Shown: positions 33,714-43,900 of the stretch, piece after piece
How positions within the stretch are numbered: the first letter of the stretch is position 1
Layout of the letters: each line of letters opens with the position of its first letter
Assembly (NCBI GenBank): GCA_037074615.1
Contig: CM073558.1
Location: 5,757,501-5,821,500, forward strand
Direction of reading: 5' to 3'
DNA: 64,000 nucleotides
From: Leucaena leucocephala
Lineage: Eukaryota > Streptophyta > Magnoliopsida > Fabales > Fabaceae
Translations under genes and position numbers: made by a program
Notes under the pieces: model-generated
Database searches by the model: none
Told to the model about the DNA's origin: nothing
The model's input: only the letters and a program-made list of their open reading frames with translations

Positions 33714-36700
33714 AGCTTTTTGTGACAGCAAAAAATTAATTAATTTGGTAATGATAATTTATTCTAATTAATTATTAATTAATTAGGAAGCCACGTATGG
33801 AATGGATCCACCCGTGCGGTCAAAAACTAGGGCACTGGTATATTAATAAATTAATTGTGCCTCTAATTATGATTAATTACTTGCCGGATTTTCGGATTGA
33901 GTAAGGGTGTTTTATACTTGAGGATGTCACCTGAACAGGTGGCAAATTAGCTGCTTAAGGACAATAAAAAAAAAATGTGGTTTAAGATATCATATTTCAA
34001 AAGAATTGGGATTATTAATCAATCATCACACCAAATAATGACTTTTAATTCGATCGCTTTTGGAATATTATGGAAGATTTAATTTCATAGTCAAAGTAGG
34101 ATCAAGAAAATCTTGTGCTGTAGGGCTAGCTAGCTAGCTAACTTCCTCAATTAATTATTTTATTATTTGCGTTTATTTATTTTTCTGTATTTTTTGTGAT
34201 CTATATATCCAGCTATATGGTTCTCTATTGTATGCAAGAGCCAATTAATATTTTGTGAAAGATTAGGATCTTTCTTTGATTTGTCACTTTTTATTTTTTG
34301 TTTATCAATTTCTATATTTTACACAGAAAGCAAACTAATATCTAAGATAGTTAAATAGATATAATATGACACGCATCTTTGCTTAATTAAATGGGAAAGT
34401 TACAGTCAAGGGTTTTAACATAAAAAATATTTTTTTTAATTAACTAGTTTCAATTATAATCTAGATCCTCTTCAACCACAATTTCGATAATTGGTGATAA
34501 TTTTAAATTTTGACAAAATATTATCATAAGTTGACATATTAAGTTTAATATCCAAAATAAAAATGATTGTTACAAAAAATTATTATTTAAGACAAATAGT
34601 ATTAGATTTAAAGAACTGAATTTTGGTACACCCTCCAGTCATTTTTATAAAAAATAACTATTTAAATATCATTGATTAAAATATTTATTAAAATTAGTTA
34701 AAAATAATAAATATATCAAAAATATTTTTTATTTTCTAAATATCTTTTTATATATGAGGATGATGTGAGGAGGGAGAAAATGAGTAAAAAAAATAGATAA
34801 ATTAGAGGGTAAAAAAAATACTTTAAATTTTTAGATAAAAATAAATTGTTGCTTATATATAAAGCTATTATAAAAGAAGATAATGCTTATAAGAAGGACT
34901 CTAGAGAATATAAAGTTAGAGATGTGAATATATACCTTTACCTTTTTTTTTTTTTGTTACTATTATATTTGGTTAATTTGGTTTTTAGTGTTTTACAACC
35001 AAATCCAACTGAATACTCTCATTGTAAAAAATAATAAGAATTGTAGATAAAAGAATTAGTCTAAGAAAATTTTCACTTATTTAGTATTCGATGCATCGCT
35101 AATCCAAATTAATAATTAATAATTAATATTAAATCTGAATATTTAGAAAATGTAGTATGAGAATAATGTGATTTAGCTTAACTAAAATAAATTTTAAGTA
35201 TATATTTCTACCGTACTAATTACTTAAAAAAATGTTGAAATCAAAGCCTGTAAAAATTAAAGAAGCAAGACAAGAACAGGTGAGGAGGCTGGGAAAAGGG
35301 GCTTGGCAGTGCCTATAAAGTTCTAGCTAAGCGACGGAGTTTCTTGAGTCGAATTAAAAGCAAGGAATCATATTTAATTAATATTTTGCCATTCATATTT
35401 AATTAATAAAACTCACAAAAAGTCATAAATTGCTGCTTTTATACCATTTGAGCAAGTATAGTGGATGTGGATGGAGCTACTATCAATATTATCATTTTTA
35501 TTTATTAATATAAAATGTATTTAATTAATTTTAAAAAATAATTAAATTAATTAATATAATATATTTTTTAAAATACTTTAATTATCTTCTTTAATTTTTT
35601 ATTTGATTATTATAAAGAAAATATAAAAAAAATAATTTAAAAAAATTGATAAATATATAAAATATATTTTATATTTAAAATTATAATTAACCTCTAAATT
35701 AAATTCTATATTAAATACAAGATACAAAATATAAACTCATTATATTTTGTTATTATTAAATAAACACAATGTTCACACAATTTTTAAACTATTTTTCTCC
35801 CAAAAAATATCGAAATAAAAAAAAACTTTAAAGTTATTCTAATTGTTCAAATTCCATCTGTGCGCAGTGAAAAGTGGGCATTCAATTAAAGTGATGGATT
35901 TGATTTGAGTCAATGTTCATGGACTAGGACCTGTGTCATACTCTGAAAAAAGCTCATAGATTAGCCACTGTTACAATCATTCCTATTCCAAATAATTACA
36001 CTACATCATTTTCATAACTTTCAAAAATATTCAAAACATAATTTTTGTTTATATGGAGAATTGTCTTCATTTTTTTAAATAATTTATATATCTATATATA
36101 ATATTAAATTTTAACAAATCACATTATCTATGATTCATAAATAGTATCCCTATTTTTTTTTTAATTCCATATAATGCACAAAATTTGTCTTGGTAAGTGT
36201 TAACAATACAACATTTTTTTATCATAAAAAAACTTTCTTTGCAAAGCTGTAAGTCATTCTAATTTAATTATTATAAATTAATATTGATTAGTTGGGAGTC
36301 ATTTTAATTATTTAGAAATGGTAAAAAAAATTTATTGTGAGTCTATGCAAATTAGCCTAGTTAATTTCTAATAATATCAGATATTAATAGATAAAAAAAG
36401 TTAAACACGTTTTAAAAAAATAAATTAGGCTTAATCAATATAATACCTCAGTTATTTAATATAAGATATATTTAATTTTTTTAAAAAATTAATTAATTAT
36501 AATTAATATATAATTTAATTAATTAATTTAAATAAATTAATAAGTATATTATAAATTTATTTTGAGGGAATAGGTTTAATTATAATTAATTAATTTTTTT
36601 AATTTATCAAAAAAATCAACTTATATTTGTATTAAATGATAAGGTAGTATTTGGAAGTTATCTGGTAGACCAACTTAGCTACCCTACCTATCATTAGCCT

Positions 36701-37021
36701 AAGAAACTTGATGATTAATAACTTGTATGAGCGAATTATATTTGGGTTTGGACCTAATTTTATATATATTAAGAGAAGGCAATCAAATTTATGAGCCCAA
36801 CCCAAAACTTAAACTTCCGTTTATCAATTTTCTTGTAGCGTCCATGGGGGTTCAAGATACCTTTAAACTTGACTCTAAGGGAAGAGGTGAGACATGATCG
36901 GTATATTTAATTTTTAAAAAATATTATTTTATTATAATTTTAGTTATAATATTTAAAAAGGTATTATAATTTTTAGTCAATAAATTTATATTTGAGGATA
37001 ATATACTACTCGTCTAACTAG

Positions 37022-37110
37022 ATATTAATATCTTTTAGGAGGAAGAAAGATTTTGTTCTAATCTTTGATCATAGATGAGCTCAATTTTTTTATAAAAAAA
37101 AATTTATAAC
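37022..37110. repeat. Dispersed repeat, copy b
   Basis: ATATTAATATCTTTTAGGAGG through CATAGATGAGCTCAATTT, similar to 32925-33012. Confidence 0.55.
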
Positions 37111-37165
37111 ACAAAATACTTTTGTCAAAATGCTGTATGTGCAGCATTGTTGTATATTAGTGATT

Positions 37166-37603
37166 GTATTTGGATTATCTTTTGAAGAATTGATTTTATA
37201 GAATAGATTTTTAGAAAAATAAATTTTAAAAATAGAGATGTTTAGATAATTAGTAGTATAATCACTTTTTATATTAATAAATTACTAAAAAGGGTATGAT
37301 TTGATTAAAAATAGGAGAGATGAGAGGGTGTAGAGTAGAAAGAGGATATAGGAGATAGTGTGGAGATGGGAAATGACAGATGAGAGAGGGTGTAAGAAAA
37401 AATAGAGATAAAATAATAATTGGATAATTTATAAACTCTTTTACTGAATTAAAAATTAATTTTAGTAGTTTATTTAAAATTATAGTTTTAAATCATAATT
37501 TTAACTAAAATTATTTTTAGTCAAATATAACTGTTTGTTTAATTTTTTTTTTTAAACTAAAGTTTTGTTTAAATTTTTTTTTCAACCATCCTATCAAATA
37601 CAC
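37166..37603 (-). repeat. MITE-like dispersed repeat, copy 5
   Basis: Starts GTATTTGGATTATCTTTTG and ends CCATCCTATCAAATACAC, so TTTGGAT-type ends are inverted. The GA-rich core AGGAGAGATGAGAGGGTGTA and the block AGAAAAAATAGAGATAAAATAATAA match copies 1 and 3. Confidence 0.7.
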
Positions 37604-37671
37604 AATTTATTTTAAGTGTATAGGAGGAATGAACTATTAAAAAATAAATAAATTTACAACAGTTATGCATT

Positions 37672-37938
37672 AACTAATATAAAAAATTGGTTTTTACCAA
37701 AGGTTAATATTAAAACAGATGTAAAACACTTTTTACAACGGTTAAACGTGATAACTAGTGTAATAAGTGAATCTTTATTTTCTTTTTTAACCTTTTTTAC
37801 ACCGGTTAAAATTAACGGGTGGTAAATTTTTGTTTTTTTTTAATCAGGTTTTGAATACTAGCTATATCTATACTGATTGCAAATTCGATCTAGAAATCTT
37901 TTTTTAATTGATGTAAAAATGGTCTTTTTATACTAGTG
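37672..37938. mobile_element. CACTA-like (EnSpm) MITE
   Basis: 267-bp element. The right end read inward is CACTAGTATAAAAAGACCA and the left end is AACTAATATAAAAAATTGG, a degenerate terminal inverted repeat with the CACTA signature. The next inward block TTTTTAC also matches. Flanking triplets ATT and TTT give only an imperfect 3-bp duplication. No transposase. Confidence 0.65.
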
Positions 37939-39132
37939 TTTAGAGTAATGCAAGCTAATTAAGAGAATTAATCAATAATTAAATTTTAACAAGATGTAAT
38001 AATATCTTACTAAAATATTTTTATTTATTATTTCTGGAGAAATACTTTTTATTATTTATTATTTTCATTAGTGGAGGGTCAAATAGTCAACAAAATAGTT
38101 ATTTATGTAGTGATAGTTTTTTTTCTAAAACAAAGCCAAAATCCCAAAGTGACTATTTAATTTGTTTCAAAACAAGGTATCAAGTTAATTAATCTGTTTT
38201 TTTAAAGAAACTTTTAAAATAAAACAGACAAATTGGTAATTGGTAAATTAATAAGAAGAACCCTCCTTTTGTTATGTTCTTGGCAGAGTATATATTATGG
38301 TAATTACTAGTATATGTCTGGCGTTTGCCAGTGATTATCCTTTAGGCTTTCATCATAAAGTTAATTAATACGTAATATTTCATTAGGTATTTACTATGTT
38401 TCATAAGAAATAATACGTTTTGTCTAAATTTTTAGTAATTTTTTCTACCTAATATCTCAGATTAATTAAAAAAAATTCAACTAAATAGATCAAATTCCTC
38501 AAATTAATAACTTCTATTGAAAGAAGTCTTAATATTTCACAAGAAATAAATTTTTAACTAATTTATTAATTATTTATGTAAAATTATTATTAGATACTTA
38601 TAATAAAAAATAAAAGAAGTATTAAAGTTATATGATTAATTGTTAAGTCACATATTATTCTTGATAAATAATATTTTAAAGATTATAGTTAATATTATTT
38701 ATTTTTAAATTTTTTAATTTTTTTTATATAAAAAGAAAGTTAATATATCTTAAATTAAAATAAATTAATTTATAAAAAAATTCAAATTCTAAACACTCTT
38801 TAGTTACAATAATTTTTAAATAATTAGGGCATAAAAATAGTATTTTTATAATTTTTAAATTTTTATTGGCTAAAATATCTGGTAATTGATTTTCTTATCT
38901 AAAAATATATTGTATTTTTAAATTTTAAAATAATTTTATAAATTTTTATATCTGTATAATTAATAAACTATATTGATAAATTGTCAAATTTATTAATATT
39001 TTTATAATATTATAAAAATAATATTTTTAAATTTTAATTTTTAGACAAATTTTAAACTCTTAAATATCGTCTATTGTGCTACATCAATCTAAAATAGTTT
39101 TTTTTAAAATGAAATTGACTTAAAAACAAACC

Positions 39133-39173
39133 TCCAAATACCAACTTGGACCTTAGTCCAAGTTTGATTTGGA
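39133..39173. repeat. Imperfect 41-bp hairpin
   Basis: AACTTGGAC and GTCCAAGTT pair perfectly around a CTTA loop. Outer arms TCCAAAT and ATTTGGA also pair with a small bulge. Lies in a less AT-rich island 1.5 kb upstream of the LBD gene. Confidence 0.6.
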
Positions 39174-39653
39174 AGCTATTCATGATGATGAATGTCCAAG
39201 ACTGAGGGAGGTCAATCAGAGCATCACTTCAAGCAGTGACAGTACCAAAGAACTTTGTGTCCGGAAAAACCCTATCTACAAAGAACGGACCTTCAAGAAG
39301 AAGACAGGGTAATAAACAGTAAAAAATCTGTCAGATCGGTGAAAGATAAAAAACCAGCATAGTAATAGAGGGGTTAAGTGTCATATCTCATGAATAAGTG
39401 AATCAGAATATATATAGGATTATTAGGCTGTACTTCCTCCATCTGTCACCAGTTAATTTTTAAATAAATTAAAAAAATAAAATTCATTAATTAATTATAA
39501 TTTTTTAAAATACATTTATAAAATATACTTTTTAATCAACTAAATCAATCAAATAATTTTAATACTAATAATAATAAATTTATTTAATATATTTAAAAAT
39601 ATTAATTAAATTTTATATTAATGAAAATTATTAGTATTATTTTTTTAGCGTCG

Positions 39654-39693
39654 CACGTGGAATATAAGGGATGTGGTCTGGCACGTGTGTCTC
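39654..39693 (+). promoter_or_regulatory. Two G-boxes and an AuxRE upstream of the second LBD gene
   Basis: CACGTG at 39654-39659 and again at 39682-39687, then TGTCTC at 39688-39693, immediately before conserved motif A. G-boxes bind bZIP/bHLH factors and TGTCTC binds ARFs. The arrangement suggests a composite regulatory module; untested. Confidence 0.5.
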
Positions 39694-39697
39694 TGTG

Positions 39698-39713
39698 TGT
39701 TTGCTTCACGCAA
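39698..39713 (+). promoter_or_regulatory. Conserved LBD promoter motif A
   Basis: TGTTTGCTTCACGCAA, identical to the motif upstream of the LBD30-like gene. Here it lies about 950 bp upstream of the ATG. Confidence 0.72.
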
Positions 39714-39773
39714 CCTTCTTTCTCTTTGCCTTCCTCTGTGTTTACTTACTATTCTTCTTGTTTGTTTGGGCTT

Positions 39774-39789
39774 GCGTGGCTTTAAAGTC
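39774..39789 (+). promoter_or_regulatory. Conserved LBD promoter motif B
   Basis: GCGTGGCTTTAAAGTC, 76 bp after the start of motif A and 15/16 identical to its counterpart at 28097-28112. About 870 bp upstream of the ATG. It could be a regulatory site or part of an upstream core promoter (TTTAAA). Confidence 0.7.
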
Positions 39790-40167
39790 TGAAACTTGGA
39801 ACCTTTTCTTCTGTTTTTCTGTGTGCTGCTCTTGAATCTCTCTATTCAAAAATTTTGCCCTATTATAAATTAACTTGGCTGTCCTTCTCATAACAGATGA
39901 CCCACCACCAAAAGCCTATCAAAAGAGACAAAACTACATCCCAATTATCAAGTGTATATATTATTGTGTTAATTTTAAATATTAAATCAGATATGAGGCA
40001 TCTAATTATATTATCTATATAACTCTTTTTTATAATTTTTTAGACTACCTATTATTCCGCTTTTTTTTTTTTTTTGAAATTTTGTTATCATATATTTAAG
40101 GAGTCGATTAATTAAACGTGGGCTTTGTAACCATAATAATTCTCTTATAATTTTTTTAAACAAATTG

Positions 40168-40219
40168 AATTTGAATCTGAGTTCAACTCTGTAGTTTATA
40201 GTCGTTCACTGCTAAACTA
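40168..40219 (-). repeat. tRNA-like SINE head, probable
   Basis: On the minus strand a box-A-like TAGTTTAGCAGTGAA is followed 27 bp later by a box-B-like GATTCAAATTC. This is the spacing of RNA polymerase III internal promoters in plant SINEs. Body and tail are not defined. Confidence 0.35.
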
Positions 40220-40657
40220 TAAGTAACGTAACTTCAAAAAATGCTAATAATCTATAAAGAAAAAAAATGCATATGGAAATGTAGGAAGCAAATAAAAATT
40301 CCCATGAAATCTATGTCTTCGTTTTAAAATTGGACCCAGGTCTGTCGAACTCGAAACAAATATCTTTGAATAAACTGGATTTAAAGCATCATAACTATCA
40401 AATAATACGTCACGAGATAAAACAAATATAGATATTACTTATGAAAAGAAATTTCCCCAAGGAAGGAAGATCACTTGCCAACAAAACCTGCCATACCCAC
40501 ACACACACACATATAAAGTTATAAACCACATCTCGGCTCAGCTTCATCTCTTAGTACCCACAAACAAAAACAAAGAAAAGCTTACTTGAACCCCAGTTCA
40601 AGGAAAAGTTAAAAAAGCCAATCGCCAACCTCTTATTGATCTGTTGAGAGAGAGAGA

Positions 40658-40996
40658 ATGGATTGTGGGTGTAGTGAGAATAATAACAATGGTTATGGTG
40701 GTGGTGGGGATGGTGATCGTGGTGGTCAGAGAGGGCCTTGTGGGGCGTGCAAATTCCTGAGAAGAAAGTGCGTGAAGGGTTGTGTATTTGCACCCTACTT
40801 CGACTCCGATCAAGGCACGGCACACTTCGCGGCGGTGCACAAGGTGTTTGGAGCCAGCAACGCCGCCAAGCTTCTGCTGAGAATCCCTCCTCACCACCGT
40901 CTCGACGCCGTCCTCACTCTCTCCTACGAGGCTCTCTCGAGGGCTCGAGATCCCGTCTATGGCTGCGTCGCCCACATCTTCGCCCTGCAACAACAG
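40658..40996 (+). CDS. Second LBD exon 1 (LOB domain)
   Basis: 113 codons, start context AGAGAATGG, ending IFALQQQ/GTACGC. Intron position and phase are the same as in the LBD30-like gene, as expected for paralogues. Confidence 0.95.
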
Positions 40997-43900
40997 GTAC
41001 GCATTAATTGTATTAATTCCTTATTATTACGTACTTTATATTTATCACTATATCTATCTCCTTAATTCAATAATTATTGCTTCAAATCTCTCTCTCTCTA
41101 TGTATTATTCTTGCTCGGCTTGGCTTTGATCATCCATCAATTGGTAATTAAGTATAAATTAAAGGGTGCAGTCTTGTTTGTCTTGCTTTGGCCACTCATA
41201 TTACTGAGTTTATCTGCATCTTAACAACAACTTAATTACCTTCTTACAGATAATAAGAAGGCCGTAATTTGAAGAAACTCATTTTGGCCTCTCTCTCTCT
41301 CTCTCACACACACAGTTGATAATTAACTTTTCGCTCATATAACTAAGAAAGTTGAGTTTGCGAAATCAGTTTTTTTTTCTTCATTCATTAGCTTCTAAAT
41401 ACTTTAGGCTTGTCAGTTTTTGAGGGATTAGCATTGCATTCTCATTCTTTTAGGTCATAATTTAAGTCTAATTAATTAAGAAGTGGCGAAACCGTGTGTG
41501 TGTGTATACATAACAAAAGTGAATGAAGAGATAAGAATAAAACAAAACCTAGGTCAAGTGTTTTTTTTTTGTATACATGAGTCAAGATTCTATTATATTA
41601 AATTGCTAATCATATATGATAATATTTTTTTACCTCATCTTTTAATGTAAAGCCATATGAAAAAAACGTGAAATACTACCATATCTGATGGTAGAATCTG
41701 GCGTAACGATTATAAGTATATATACACACACATATATATATACACACACGTATATATATATATATACATGAGATGAAAACCTAGAAGAAAGTGCATGATG
41801 GGGGTTAATTAATCTATGAAAGTAGAGCTCAAGTTTTGAGAGAAGAAGAGATAAAGTGTAGGAGGCTCCTAAATAGGTTGGTCAAGGTTTTCACATGATG
41901 CACGACATTTATTTATGTATTACTGTTTTGGTTTGACAATATTTGTCACCCTTCTCTAAGAAAGCTGCCACTTCTCTATATATATCTGACTATCCATCCC
42001 TACGTTTTCTCTAATCCCTAGGCTTCAAAACTCTCCTTTTTATGTCTCGTCATTTAACACTTCAGCGTTATTTTAGTTATGTAAATAACAAACATGCCAT
42101 TTCAAGAGCTTTTTAAAAAATCTTAAATTTCTAAATTTTCACAAGAATTCAAAAAAACTTGAAAATTACTACTATTTACTATTGTTTAACTAAAATTATT
42201 TTCACTCCTGCATCAGCACACAAGTTAAGAGATTGTGTTGTTTTGTTTTGTAAATATTGATAAATTCATCGTTACAGCACAGTTCTTTAGATATTACAGT
42301 TTTTAGTAGTTGATTATAAATAGGGAGAATTGGAGGAGACCTATTGAAAATTTAGTTGTTGAGAAATAAAGATAATTTTATATATATATAAAATATTGAT
42401 ACTCTATAAAGTTACTTAAAATATTTTGCATATGCAAGGTTAAATTTCTAATTGGTGATTTTTTCCCAATTTCTTTTTATAAATATAATTTTAAAATTAT
42501 TATTTTTTGTTATATATAATTTCTATTTTTCATTTTTATTAAGCTGTTTATGGATAGCCAATAAAATAAATTAAATCAACCAATTGATGAATTTTATGTC
42601 CTTAAGTCCATGTGGAGGATTTCCAAATTTAAAACTACCGAAAATTAAGTTAATATATTATTTAATATTCACTATACTTCAAGTCCACACAAAAAAATTG
42701 TTAATTTATTAGAAATTAGAAAATATATTTGCTAAAAACATAGGGTGACTGAAATCGATGTGGCATAAAACAAAATTAGGGTTTGGACAAATAAATATTT
42801 GCAAAATTAATGTTAGTTATTATCAACAATTATTTCATAATGTAATTTAAATTTTTGTATGGGAGAGAAGTTGCATATGCTAAATGGTTGGTCTGAGTCT
42901 GTCTATAGAGGTTTGCTTGCCGGAGCTACCAAGCAACTTAATCAGTTACTCGAGAAATATTAAGATATTTGAAATTTTGACTTTTATATATATGCACGAA
43001 CATATGCACATATATATTATTTAGTTAATTAATAAATAATTAATCACCTAATTAAAATATTAGGCAGCTATATGTACTGTTTGTGCTTCTTCCAATGAAC
43101 ATTTATGTGATTTCTTTACTTACATTTGACAATTTAGCCATAAATCTTGTGGAAATCAATGCCATACCTACCCCATTATAAATTATACATTATAAATAAA
43201 CCTATAATTTATCTATCCAGTTTTAATTTCTTCCACAAAAAATAGTGAGTGAAAAACATAAACTTGTTTCCTTTTCCCGAGCCATTTTGGCTATACGATG
43301 AAACCTAAGGTTATTTGTGGATTTACATATAGGGCATATTTGATTGGAGGATGGAAGATTTTTTTTTTTTTTATAGAAGTAAAAATAGAAGTGGAATAGA
43401 GTTGAAAATGAATTTTAAAAATTTATTTGATATGATAAAAATAAATATAGAATTGATATATATATATATTTATATAATTTTAAATAAAATGATTTAAAAT
43501 ATCTTTTTATAATTTAAAAAAAATTAAAGTTGTTTAAGAATTTTATAACCAAGAGTAAAATAATTTAAAAAAAATTATTTTCATTTCCATTGCTCAATTT
43601 TTTTAATAAAATTAAAATGACTAAAGGAAGTAGAAGATTTTACTCCCACTTTCCTCCAACAAAATATACCAATAAAGTAGATAAAGTTTGCTATATATAT
43701 AATCTTATGCGTGATTATATGAGAACAAGTTTGAACTTATCTTTGAACTGGCATTAAAGCATAATCTGTAGAATAGAGTACATTCTAAAGTGCAATAATT
43801 GGGTCAAAAGCTTCTGCCTAGCTCAGTCATGTAGAATAATATACATATATGTATTGTGTGTGTGTATATAAGGAGAGTTATGTAGTAATATAAAAGTTAC

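Larger units (their letters stand above)
28300..39640. other. Intergenic region between divergent LBD genes
   Basis: About 11 kb, strongly AT-rich, no supported gene. Open frames in it are short and low-complexity. It holds two MITE-like copies, a CACTA-like MITE, an RTE tail, an old two-copy repeat (32925, 37020) and two less AT-rich islands (30960-31170, 39120-39430) that might be regulatory. Confidence 0.65.

Noticed and set aside
40551..40993. Minus-strand frames opposite the second LBD exon 1
   Set aside because: Antisense shadows of the LOB exon; the plus strand carries the conserved zinc motif and splice sites.
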